Shown: piece by piece, positions 7,315 through 15,017 of the stretch | How the letters are laid out: every line of letters begins with the position of its first letter | Position numbering within the stretch: the stretch's first letter is position 1 | From: Pseudoalteromonas peptidolytica | Lineage (GTDB): Bacteria > Pseudomonadota > Gammaproteobacteria > Enterobacterales > Alteromonadaceae | DNA length: 64,000 bases | NCBI RefSeq assembly: GCF_012641745.1 | Contig: NZ_WEHZ01000010.1 | Span: 1 to 64,000 of the forward strand | Reading direction: 5' to 3' | Notes under the pieces: generated by a model | Database searches by the model: none | Seen by the model: the letters and a program-made list of their open reading frames with translations, nothing else | What the model was told of the DNA's origin: nothing | Made by a program: the position numbers and the translations under genes

Positions 7315-7869
7315 TTAGTGGCTACCACCACATTTGCCTTCGCCACACTTACCTTCTTTTTTGCCTTTAGCGTCGCCGCCACATTTACCTTCGCCGCACT
7401 TACCTTCTTTTTTGCCTTTAGCGTCGCCGCCGCATTTACCTTCGCCGCATTTACCTTCGCCGCACTTGCCTTCTTTTTTGCCTTTAGCATGACCACCGCA
7501 TTTACCTTCGCCGCACTTGCCTTCTTTTTTGCCTTTAGCATCGCCGCCACATTTACCTTCGCCGCATTTGCCTTCTTTTTTGCCTTTAGCATCGCCGCCG
7601 CATTTACCTTCGCCGCACTTACCTTCTTTTTTGCCTTTAGCATCGCCGCCACATTTGCCTTCGCCGCACTTGCCTTCTTTTTTGCCTTTAGCATCGCCGC
7701 CGCATTTACCTTCGCCACACTTACCTTCACCAGCATCTAGTTGATAACCCGAGGTCATTGTTTCAAAGCTAAATGGATTGGCGTTTGCATCAGTAGCAGT
7801 AAGACCCGCAGTGCCTGCAACCACAGCGCTTAACGTAAGCGCGATAGAGTTATTTTTAATTGTATTCAT
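7315..7869 (-). CDS. hvfA: HvfA-type copper-peptide precursor with 17 EGKCG motifs
   Basis: A 184-residue ribosomally made precursor. Residues 1-30 form a Sec signal peptide (hydrophobic core ALTLSAVVAGTAGLTA, cleavage near ANA-NP). A short region (31-47, NPFSFETMTSGYQLDAG) may be the leader bound by HvfC. From residue 48 to the end there are eight blocks of EGKCGEGKCGG joined by (D/H)AKGKK linkers. One block has three motifs instead of two, which gives 17 EGKCG motifs and 17 cysteines. EGKCG is the motif whose cysteine is modified to a copper-binding group in Haemophilus HvfA. The gene order hvfA-hvfB-hvfC supports the assignment. A GAGAGA ribosome-binding site lies upstream. Modification and metal are inferred from the family. 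Confidence 0.93.
   Translation of the reverse strand: MNTIKNNSIALTLSAVVAGTAGLTATDANANPFSFETMTSGYQLDAGEGKCGEGKCGGDAKGKKEGKCGEGKCGGDAKGKKEGKCGEGKCGGDAKGKKEGKCGEGKCGGDAKGKKEGKCGEGKCGGHAKGKKEGKCGEGKCGEGKCGGDAKGKKEGKCGEGKCGGDAKGKKEGKCGEGKCGGSH
7324..7728 (-). repeat. 51-bp tandem repeat array within hvfA
   Basis: The coding repeats of hvfA form an in-frame array of 51-bp units (17 codons, AKGKK plus EGKCGEGKCGG plus D). One unit is expanded by 15 bp (a third EGKCG) and one carries His for Asp in the linker. Units differ only by a few silent changes, which points to recent duplication and recombination. All other frames in this stretch are shadows of the repeat. Confidence 0.92.
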
Positions 7870-8089
7870 ACTGTATGCTCTCTCGAAAATAGTTGATTCA
7901 ATTAGTAGACCAAGCTGGCTAGAGTTTTATTTCGCTATTTTTTAAAAATTTCATGTTTACCGTATCATGCTCGAGTATGCTTGGGATAACTATCCTTTAC
8001 CGTCGCGGTGTTTGTATTAAATTCACCCTACTCCAGTCTAATAGTAATTAAAAAATTAACAAAGCTCTCCCTACAAATATTACACCTTT

Positions 8090-8298
8090 ATACCAACTTT
8101 CTTAATTAAGTGGTCTATTTTGAGGCGAGCAAATCTTGTCGATAACACCGCTTCCGCGTCCTGCTCACGCCGAGGTACCTACGTCCTGTAGGCAAGGCAA
8201 AAATTTTGCTATTTAGTTGTTCTAAATAATAAATTTTTAACGCGGGTAGCGTCAGATTTACTCCTTCAAAATGAGTAAGTATTAAGTCAAATTGGTAT
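8090..8298 (+). repeat. Dispersed intergenic repeat, copy A (complete)
   Basis: A 209-bp element bounded by imperfect inverted ends (ATACCAACTTTCTTAAT at left, ATTAAGTCAAATTGGTAT at right). It closely matches copy B at 60963-61172 over its whole length. Internal hairpins include CCTAC/GTAGG (near 8178-8192), TATTTAG/CTAAATA (near 8210-8228) and ACGC/GCGT (near 8240-8252). It has no coding frame. It fills most of the 538-base gap between hvfA and dusC. The rest of that gap (7870-8089) should carry the hvfA promoter, but no clear regulator site was seen. Confidence 0.82.
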
Positions 8299-8407
8299 TA
8301 GTCCAACTCCCTGCTATTAATGACTTACGTTGCACGATTAGCTAAAATGGCGCACTTTGAAGGTGTCATCTGCTGCGGCACCGTGTTGCTGTATCTGAGG
8401 TTGTTAT

Positions 8408-9403
8408 ATGAAGCTTGTTCTTGCGCCAATGGAAGGGGTCGTCGATTTTAAAATGCGTGAACTACTCACTGATATTGGAGGGTTTGATCTCTGCGTCACA
8501 GAGTTTATTCGTGTTGTTGACCTCACCTTTCCTCGCCGAGTTTTCGTCAGGTACTGCCCAGAGCTACTCAATGGCGGTTATACGAAGTCTGGAACTCCTG
8601 TTAGGATCCAACTTCTAGGGCAAGTCCCACACGCCCTTGCTGCCAATGCAAGAAAAGCTGTAAAGCTCGGCTCTCACGGAGTAGACCTTAACTTTGGCTG
8701 TCCTGCAAAAACGGTTAATAAAAGCAGAGGCGGCGCCGTGTTACTAAAAGAACCGGAGCAAATATACCAAATTATTAAAGCGGTGCGAGAAGCGGTACCA
8801 ACTGAGCATGAGGTGAGCGCCAAGATTAGACTTGGTTTTGATGACGATGCAAACAGCACTGAGATTGTCGATGCAGTTCAACAAGCCGGAGCCTCAAGCC
8901 TAGCTATTCATGCGCGAACAAAAAGAGATGGATATAAGCCGCCCGCATATTGGGAAAAAATACCGCCTTTATTATCAAGGTTAACCATTCCTGTTATCGC
9001 AAACGGTGAAATTTGGCAAGTTGAGGATGCACTACGTTGCCAGGAGCGCAGCCAATGCCAAGATCTTATGTTGGGTCGCGGAGCATTAGCTACGCCAGAT
9101 TTAGCAGCTAAAATCAAAGCATACAAAGCAGATAAGCCCTACTCACCGCTTTCATGGGAAAATGTGGTCTATCACATATTGCATTCTTCAATGCACCAAG
9201 ATGAAAATATGAGTGACAAATACTTTTCGTCTAGAACGAAACAGTGGTTAAGCTATCTAAAGCGTCAGTATAACGGTGCCCATCTTGTGTTTGACGAAAT
9301 CAAAACACTGAAAAGCAAACAAGATGTCGTTAGAGTGCTTGAGAAATATGCAATATCTCCAGACCTTGATTCAAATCATAACAGCAAAGCTATACCCAAA
9401 TGA
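8408..9403 (+). CDS. dusC: tRNA-dihydrouridine(16) synthase DusC
   Basis: FMN enzyme that reduces uridine 16 in the tRNA D-loop with NADPH. The 331 residues begin MKLVLAPMEGVVDFKMRELL, followed by TEFIRV, typical of DusC rather than DusA or DusB. The catalytic cysteine C98 is in LNFGCPAKTVNKSRGG. The FMN phosphate site (VIANGEI, then MLGRGAL) is present, followed by the C-terminal tRNA-binding helical domain. A short gap of 28 bases leads to the DksA-like gene, which may be co-transcribed. Confidence 0.95.
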   Translation: MKLVLAPMEGVVDFKMRELLTDIGGFDLCVTEFIRVVDLTFPRRVFVRYCPELLNGGYTKSGTPVRIQLLGQVPHALAANARKAVKLGSHGVDLNFGCPAKTVNKSRGGAVLLKEPEQIYQIIKAVREAVPTEHEVSAKIRLGFDDDANSTEIVDAVQQAGASSLAIHARTKRDGYKPPAYWEKIPPLLSRLTIPVIANGEIWQVEDALRCQERSQCQDLMLGRGALATPDLAAKIKAYKADKPYSPLSWENVVYHILHSSMHQDENMSDKYFSSRTKQWLSYLKRQYNGAHLVFDEIKTLKSKQDVVRVLEKYAISPDLDSNHNSKAIPK

Positions 9404-9431
9404 TAATGGGGCGTCGGATAGGAGAGCGCCC

Positions 9432-9806
9432 ATGAATGAAAATGTAATAAACTACGAGCAAAGCCTTCAGGCTGAACTTACTGCACTGAGAAATGACTTT
9501 TTAGGTGAGTTGAAATCCTCACCCAATGAGTTTACACATAACCTTGCCAACACTTTAGAAGTTAATCCGCCAAATAAGTGGTTAGATATTGTGGTGGAAA
9601 AGATTAATCCGGAGCAATTCCCACAATACGATCGGCTGATGAAAGTCGAGGCTGCACTTTGTCAAATGGAGATCGGCCAATTTGGTTACTGTTGCGATTG
9701 TGAACAAGCGATTGAGCCTGAGCTGCTAGAGCAAGACCCTGCAACTCAGCGCTGTATAAGTTGTAAAGCTAAGGCTGCAAGAAGTATGGATATGCAGCAA
9801 AAATAG
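9432..9806 (+). CDS. DksA/TraR-family C4 zinc-finger protein
   Basis: A 124-residue protein. An N-terminal helical part (about 1-80, starting MNENVINYEQSLQAELTALR) leads to a C-terminal zinc finger with two CX2C pairs (CCDC near 84-88 and CISC near 109-112). This is the DksA/TraR layout, whose members bind RNA polymerase through the secondary channel. It is shorter than DksA (about 150 residues), and a DksA-type acidic tip is not evident, so its activity cannot be inferred. The start at 9432 is chosen for GGAGAG just upstream. Its 3' end overlaps the converging lipoprotein gene by 38 bases. Confidence 0.85.
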   Translation: MNENVINYEQSLQAELTALRNDFLGELKSSPNEFTHNLANTLEVNPPNKWLDIVVEKINPEQFPQYDRLMKVEAALCQMEIGQFGYCCDCEQAIEPELLEQDPATQRCISCKAKAARSMDMQQK

Positions 9807-10770
9807 TTGCAGGAAAATACACGATATTAGCAATCAATTGTTGTGCTTGTTGTTCATTCAGCGCTAGTCTTGAGTTGAGCACAACAAATGCTTGCTGTTG
9901 TGACCACCCTTGGTAGTGCAAGCCCAAATCTACTTCCATTATTGTTAGCAATAACATCTTATGCTGTTTTCTTACTTGTTTACATTTGGCAACCGATGCT
10001 GGCAAATTAACAAAGCCGTCTCGCCAGTTCAGCCCAGTTAACTTTTTACAACTATCTGGTAGCAACTCTAAAATGTAAGGGCGATGTAGATTCGGCATCA
10101 CTGGCGGTACTGTATTTGTATCATGTACAGTAAGCTTAGTTAAGTTAGCCAATACCTTGTTAGGTGAAGTCTTTATGGAACCATAAAAGTTTAGTTTAGA
10201 TTGATACCACTCTTTACCATTGGGAAGCTGATGTAAACCAAGCATTGCTCTTGGCCTGTAGCTGTTTAAGTAACTAATCAAGTCATCACGTGATTGGAGT
10301 GCGATATCAGCAGAAGTCAACTGTTCCAGTAATCCCTGGTGTTCGAGTCGGTTCAGCCTAATATTGCTTTCACTTGCCTCTACCAGCTTTGATTTGACGA
10401 ATAAAAACCATTTATCAACTACTTCAGTACTCACCTTTTCTTGAATATAAGTTATCACAGGTACATTACCAGGCCAGGGCAAGTAGCGCTCGGGGTAGCG
10501 CTGCTGAATTCTTAGATAATCTAATTCAGAATGTATAGCTACATTGGATGAGAGCAATTTATTTGAAAGGATTGAATGCCTACGCTCTAGATACGCTTCA
10601 GTAAACGGAAGCTCGTTGATCTTCAAGTCAGACTGTCTATACAGTGCGCTATTTAACGCGCGTAATTCTGAGCTGAACTCTTGCTCATTGAGGGAGAGGT
10701 TACTATCTCCACATGCAGTTAACGTGGAAAGTAGGATTGAGGTTAACAAGGCTAAAGAATACTTTTTCAT
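9769..10770 (-). CDS. Predicted lipoprotein with a short DUF885-like motif
   Basis: A 333-residue protein with a lipoprotein signal peptide (MKKYSLALLTSILLSTLTAC, lipobox LTAC, lipid-bearing C20). The rest is rich in helices and has no membrane segments. A segment LHQLPNGKEWYQSKLNFYGS (near 198-217) resembles a motif seen in DUF885-type helical proteins, and family DUF3080 is another possibility. Both suggestions are weak. It is an outer- or inner-membrane-anchored protein of unknown role. It stands alone between converging dusC/dksA-like genes and the TonB cluster. Confidence 0.75.
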   Translation of the reverse strand: MKKYSLALLTSILLSTLTACGDSNLSLNEQEFSSELRALNSALYRQSDLKINELPFTEAYLERRHSILSNKLLSSNVAIHSELDYLRIQQRYPERYLPWPGNVPVITYIQEKVSTEVVDKWFLFVKSKLVEASESNIRLNRLEHQGLLEQLTSADIALQSRDDLISYLNSYRPRAMLGLHQLPNGKEWYQSKLNFYGSIKTSPNKVLANLTKLTVHDTNTVPPVMPNLHRPYILELLPDSCKKLTGLNWRDGFVNLPASVAKCKQVRKQHKMLLLTIMEVDLGLHYQGWSQQQAFVVLNSRLALNEQQAQQLIANIVYFPATIFAAYPYFLQP

Positions 10771-10794
10771 GGCTTAACTTCATATCTGAGAATC

Positions 10795-10820
10795 AAAAAA
10801 GCCCCTTTCGGGGCTTTTTT
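10795..10820. terminator. Bidirectional-looking terminator after the TPR gene
   Basis: AGCCCC (10800-10805) pairs with GGGGCT (10810-10815) over a TTTC loop and is flanked by A6 and T6. It lies two bases beyond the stop of the TPR gene and ends the TonB-cluster transcript. Confidence 0.9.
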
Positions 10821-10821
10821 A

Positions 10822-12081
10822 TTAAAGGCTGATGCCTTTGCGCTGTGCTTTGTCTTTAATGTAGGTTTCCCAACTCTTCGCAAACTTACGAGTACTCGGG
10901 TCATCCTGCGCCTTCACGATTGCTGCGTGGGCTTGCTTAAATTTGCCCTGATAGAAGTAAGCTTCTGCAAGATCTGCATATGCACTTCCTTTTTTATCAG
11001 TACCAAGTTCAAGCGCCTTATTCAGCCTTACTACCGCAGCACTATATTTTTGTGCTTGATGTAGCAAGCTACCAGCTCGGCGATAAAGATCGGCATCATC
11101 ATCCATTTTCGCTGCTTCTTCATAGAATTTTGCAGCGTCAGTGATTTCTTTAGCTTGATGATAATAACTTGCAAGTGCTGTTAGGTTCTGCTTTGTACGT
11201 TCAATCTTGCCATCTTTGATGGCTTTTTCGAAAGTTTGAGCAGCGCGCCAAGGGTTATCTGTTAAAGAGTATAGACTACCAAGGATTTTGTAGTCATTCT
11301 CTTTTGCAAAATAGCCTTTGTCATACGCAACCTTCATTACAGTCATACCTTTACTGTAATCTTCAGTTTGCAAATAAAAACCACCAAGTTGAGTCCACAC
11401 TTTAGGGTCTTCTGGGAAAACTCTAACCAGTTCTTCACCAACTTTCACAGCATTTTTGAACTGCTTCAGTTCAAAATAAGCCGCTACTTTCATCAGATAG
11501 TACTGTTTATTAGGCTCTTCTACACCGGCAATTGCTTTATCAGCAGGAGCAATAACGTTTTTGAATTGCTTCAACTCATAATATGCCTGTGCAATACGGC
11601 CATATACTTTTCCATCAGTTTCACCAGTGAAATCCATCCAAGCTTCATAGGCTTTAATACCTTCTGCGTACTTTTCAGTACCCAATAAAAGGTCACCTAA
11701 TAGCTTCATGATGTCCGCTTGATCTTTAAAATTAAGCGCGTCTGGTGCAATTGCTTGACGAGTATATTTAATGGCCTCGGCGTAATTTTCTTTTTGAGCA
11801 TACAGCTGGCCCAGGTAGCGGTTAACCGTTGCTTTGTCAAACTCATCAGAAGGGTCTAGCTCACGAAGCATTGCTATTGCTTCATCCACTTTCTCTTCGT
11901 TATACAAGTCGAAAGCTTGGGCAACTTTTTTACCTACCCGCTCACCCATGATTTTAGTTTTTGCCGCTTTACGCTTTTCTATTTCTTCATAGTTCGGCGC
12001 AGCAGAAACTGATCCTGAGTACGTACCACCAGTCAGTGCGATAAGAAGAGCAAGAGCTGTAAATTTAGGTAAACTTTTCAT
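10822..12081 (-). CDS. Periplasmic TPR-repeat protein of the TonB2-type cluster
   Basis: A 419-residue exported protein. The signal peptide spans 1-28 (ALALLIALTGG core, cleavage near VSA-AP). Multiple tetratricopeptide repeats follow, for example NRYLGQLYAQKENYAEAIKY and YGRIAQAYYELKQFKNVIAP. It is the last gene of the six-gene cluster, 11 bases after tonB. TPR partners of this kind accompany TtpC-type TonB systems in Vibrio and Alteromonadales. A scaffold role in the periplasm is likely but not proven by the sequence. Confidence 0.85.
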   Translation of the reverse strand: MKSLPKFTALALLIALTGGTYSGSVSAAPNYEEIEKRKAAKTKIMGERVGKKVAQAFDLYNEEKVDEAIAMLRELDPSDEFDKATVNRYLGQLYAQKENYAEAIKYTRQAIAPDALNFKDQADIMKLLGDLLLGTEKYAEGIKAYEAWMDFTGETDGKVYGRIAQAYYELKQFKNVIAPADKAIAGVEEPNKQYYLMKVAAYFELKQFKNAVKVGEELVRVFPEDPKVWTQLGGFYLQTEDYSKGMTVMKVAYDKGYFAKENDYKILGSLYSLTDNPWRAAQTFEKAIKDGKIERTKQNLTALASYYHQAKEITDAAKFYEEAAKMDDDADLYRRAGSLLHQAQKYSAAVVRLNKALELGTDKKGSAYADLAEAYFYQGKFKQAHAAIVKAQDDPSTRKFAKSWETYIKDKAQRKGISL

Positions 12082-12092
12082 ATCCTGCCTCC

Positions 12093-12707
12093 TTAGTCTT
12101 GGTTCAATGTAAAATCAAGCTGAACAGTGATGCCCGGCTGTTTCTGTGGTTTACCATCAACAACCTTTGGACGGTATTTCCACTTACGAAGCGCACGTTT
12201 AGCTTCACGGTCAAATATACGCTTTGGTTCAGCTTCAATAACTTCGATGTCTTCAACACCACCAAGTTCATTGATTGTGAATGATAAGCGTACCCAACCT
12301 TCTTTGCCATCACGAGCAGCTTGCGGTGGATATTTAGGCTCAATTCGAACGATAGGTGTTGCATCACCATCGCGACCGAACTCACCTGGTCCAGATAAAC
12401 CACCTGCTGTACCACCTAGATCAATACTAGGCATATTAAAGCCGATGTTACCACCAGTCGGATCAGCAACGTCAGGCTGAGGCGGCTGCGGCTTAGGCGG
12501 CTGTTTAGGCGGTGGCGGCGGCGGAGGCGGGACACGCTTCCGCTGCTGCACCTTCGATTCAGGTGGATTCGACATAATCTCGACTACGATCTGTTCTTTT
12601 TGAACATCTGCCCTATCCGCTCCGCCGGAGATAAGATATGACATAAAAAAGAACAAGCCGAGAGTTACTGCCCCACCTGCTAGAAGTGAAAACAGAAGTC
12701 GAATCAT
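12093..12707 (-). CDS. tonB: TonB2-type energy transducer
   Basis: A 204-residue protein anchored by an N-terminal membrane helix (about 5-27, LLFSLLAGGAVTLGLFFFMS). It carries a proline-rich spacer with an uninterrupted run of eight Pro (about 60-85) and a C-terminal TonB domain (about 117-204: PIVRIEPKYPPQAARDGKEG, then GWVRLSFTINELG and RKWKYRP). It carries proton-motive energy from ExbB/ExbD to outer-membrane receptors such as those at 58655 and 61258. It is shorter than E. coli TonB, as usual for TonB2 types. Its start overlaps the exbD stop (TAATG). Confidence 0.95.
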   Translation of the reverse strand: MIRLLFSLLAGGAVTLGLFFFMSYLISGGADRADVQKEQIVVEIMSNPPESKVQQRKRVPPPPPPPPKQPPKPQPPQPDVADPTGGNIGFNMPSIDLGGTAGGLSGPGEFGRDGDATPIVRIEPKYPPQAARDGKEGWVRLSFTINELGGVEDIEVIEAEPKRIFDREAKRALRKWKYRPKVVDGKPQKQPGITVQLDFTLNQD

Positions 12708-13111
12708 TACTGATCTCCAGCTATTGAAATCTTCAGGTTGTCGCCAGTCGCTTTGATCTGATCCATAACCTTCACTACTACGCCGTGTTTCGCACCTTTG
12801 TCAGCTTGAATAATTATCACGTCTGTAGGTTGCTCGGCCATTAGACTTTCAAGGTTAGCACTTACACGCTCAACATCTACTTGACGCTTATCCATCCAAA
12901 TCTCGCCGTTTTCACGGATTGCGATGAAGATGTTCGCGTTCTTAGTTTTTTGTGCTTGTGCCGCTTTTGGCTTGTTAACCTCAATACCAGCTTCTTTAAC
13001 AAAAGAAGTGGTTACGATGAAGAAGATAAGCATGATGAATACGATGTCTAGCATCGGCGTCATATCTACTGCTGCATCTTCCTCTTCACGAAAACGTTGT
13101 TTACGTGCCAT
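12707..13111 (-). CDS. exbD: ExbD biopolymer transport protein
   Basis: A 134-residue ExbD/TolR-family protein. It has a short cytoplasmic N-terminus, one membrane helix (about 18-38) containing the essential aspartate D22 in MTPMLDIVFIML, and a periplasmic domain ending KATGDNLKISIAGDQ. With ExbB it forms the proton-driven motor that powers TonB. It lies between exbB and tonB, with one-base overlap or short spacing to its neighbours, so translation is coupled. Confidence 0.96.
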   Translation of the reverse strand: MARKQRFREEEDAAVDMTPMLDIVFIMLIFFIVTTSFVKEAGIEVNKPKAAQAQKTKNANIFIAIRENGEIWMDKRQVDVERVSANLESLMAEQPTDVIIIQADKGAKHGVVVKVMDQIKATGDNLKISIAGDQ

Positions 13112-13125
13112 AGTTCAATCTCTCT

Positions 13126-13650
13126 CTAGTGATGAGGCAAGCTATCAACTAGCTTTTCTTTAGCCATTTTTGCGCGCGCTTCTAAACGCGTGCTAAAGAA
13201 AACACCTGATAGTGCCGCAACCATTCCAGCCATTGTTGGTACCGTAGCCATTGAAATGCCTGAAGCCATTAATCGTGCGTTACCCGTACCTTGAGTAGCC
13301 ATTGTCTCGAATACTGTGATCATACCTGTCACTGTACCTAAAAGACCGATTAAAGGACACATTGCAACCAATGTTTTGATAATCAACATACGCTCATCTA
13401 ATTTTTCAGACGCTTCAGAAATCCATGCATCGCGGATTCTGTGTGCGTACCAAGACGTAGTATCTTGGCGGGCGTCCCACTTAGTGACTATTTCCTTGTG
13501 TATTTTAGGAAATTCACCTAGTAGGAACCAATAGCGCTCAATCATTAAAACCCACATTAGAAAGAGTGCTATTGCGACCACGTATAATACATCGCCGCCT
13601 GTAGCAACAAAATCCCTGATAGATTCCCATATCTCCATCAGGACTAACAT
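13126..13650 (-). CDS. exbB: ExbB-type proton channel protein (small)
   Basis: A 174-residue MotA/TolQ/ExbB-family protein with three membrane helices (about 17-37, then near 95-118 with MCPLIGLLGTVTGMITVF, and near 137-158). It forms the stator with ExbD. The ATG at 13650 overlaps the stop of the preceding ttpC-like gene (TAATG); a second Met five codons in (MEIWES) is an alternative start. The cluster has both this short ExbB and a long TtpC, a hallmark of TonB2 systems. Confidence 0.95.
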   Translation of the reverse strand: MLVLMEIWESIRDFVATGGDVLYVVAIALFLMWVLMIERYWFLLGEFPKIHKEIVTKWDARQDTTSWYAHRIRDAWISEASEKLDERMLIIKTLVAMCPLIGLLGTVTGMITVFETMATQGTGNARLMASGISMATVPTMAGMVAALSGVFFSTRLEARAKMAKEKLVDSLPHH

Positions 13651-15014
13651 TAGGCTTTCTCCTTCTCCGCGTGAGCGGCAACAATACCTGCGCTTTGCTC
13701 ATCTAGGATGTGTAGAACCGCTTTACTACGACCAGCAACAACAGCGTGAAGTAGAATTAGTGGTAGAGCTGCAATTAGACCTAGTGCTGTAGTTACTAGC
13801 GCTAGAGAGATGTTACCAGCCATGATCTTCGGATCACCAGTACCGTATAGCGTGATTGATTCGAACGTCATGATCATACCAACAACCGTACCTAGTAGAC
13901 CTAGTAGTGGCGCGATAGCCGCTAGGATCTTGATGATATTTACACCCATCTCAATACGTGGAGTTTCACGTAAGATAGCTTCGTCAAGTTTAAGCTCTAG
14001 GTTTTCAACGTCTTGGTCTTTATTATCGTGGTAAACTTTCAAGATACGGCCAAGTGGGTTGTTTGTGTTCGGGTTATTCGCGTTTTTAATTTGCGCTTTG
14101 ATTTTGCCGCTCACGATGAATAGGTCAAGCATACGGATAACCGCAATCAACGCACCTAAGATAAGTAGTGCAGTGATAATATAACCAACCGTGTCGCCTT
14201 GGTGCCAACGCTCTTCCATTGTTGCACGCTGAGTATTAAGTTGTAATAGTGAACCACGAGTTGGGTCAACTGCAAACTTAACGTATTGATCAGCAGATGC
14301 ACCGATAAGGCTCGCAACACCGCCTAACTCACCACCTGGCTGCTTACCTAGTGGCACGATTTGCTTGTTCTCCGCATCATAGATAACATAACCGTCTTTT
14401 GTAACAAGGTTGAAGTTACCTACACGCGTTACTTCTTTAACGTTAATGTCACCACTTAGCTCTGCAACTTCAGCTTCAAATTTTGAAACTTTTGCAGACT
14501 CAGTCATTTCAGTCTGGAAAGCAATCCAAAGGTCTTCAAGTTCACGAGTAGTAGGAAGTTCTTTCGCTTCCGCTAGTGAACGAAGTACTTCAGCACGCCC
14601 AGGCTTTTCAGCACTTACAAGTGATGCTTCAATTGAGCCAATAGCATCAGCTGCTGAACGACGAACAACACCAAACATCTCACCTAGAGTACCTTTAGCG
14701 TTTTCTAGTTCAACTTCTTTTTCCGCAAGTGTGATTTCGTTTTGCTTAAACTGCTCGTTTAAACGATCGCCACGCGCTTTTTCAGCGGCTAAGTCACGTT
14801 TTGCTTTGTTCAATAAAGCTTGCTTGTCAGCACGGTCGTTTAAGAACTCTTGCTCACGTTGCTTGTTGATTTTACCTTCAGAAATACGGTTTTGCTTAAC
14901 CTGCTCTAAAATTTTGTCTAAGGCTTCAGTGTTCGCATGTGCATTTAGCGCGGCACCAGCAGAAACTGTTAACGCTGCAGCAACTGCAAAACCTTTAAAT
15001 AGTTTCTTCATCAT
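13650..15014 (-). CDS. TtpC-like long MotA/TolQ/ExbB family protein
   Basis: A 454-residue protein. The signal peptide spans 1-27 (AVAAALTVSAGAALNAHA). A long charged coiled-coil-rich periplasmic segment (about 30-270) follows. The C-terminal ExbB-like part has three membrane helices (about 271-290, 358-384 with IAPLLGLLGTVVGMIMTF, and 402-427). This layout matches TtpC, the extra component needed by TonB2 systems in Vibrio. It lies directly downstream of the DUF3450 gene and overlaps exbB. Confidence 0.93.
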   Translation of the reverse strand: MMKKLFKGFAVAAALTVSAGAALNAHANTEALDKILEQVKQNRISEGKINKQREQEFLNDRADKQALLNKAKRDLAAEKARGDRLNEQFKQNEITLAEKEVELENAKGTLGEMFGVVRRSAADAIGSIEASLVSAEKPGRAEVLRSLAEAKELPTTRELEDLWIAFQTEMTESAKVSKFEAEVAELSGDINVKEVTRVGNFNLVTKDGYVIYDAENKQIVPLGKQPGGELGGVASLIGASADQYVKFAVDPTRGSLLQLNTQRATMEERWHQGDTVGYIITALLILGALIAVIRMLDLFIVSGKIKAQIKNANNPNTNNPLGRILKVYHDNKDQDVENLELKLDEAILRETPRIEMGVNIIKILAAIAPLLGLLGTVVGMIMTFESITLYGTGDPKIMAGNISLALVTTALGLIAALPLILLHAVVAGRSKAVLHILDEQSAGIVAAHAEKEKA

Positions 15015-15017
15015 TAA

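Noticed and set aside
7324..7728. Possible CRISPR-like array because of regular repeats
   Set aside because: The repeats are contiguous and coding with no unique spacers, and the frame is preserved throughout.
7318..7740. Long + strand and alternate minus-strand frames across the hvfA array
   Set aside because: They are repeats read in other frames of the hvfA tandem array. They have no ribosome-binding sites and simple, biased composition.
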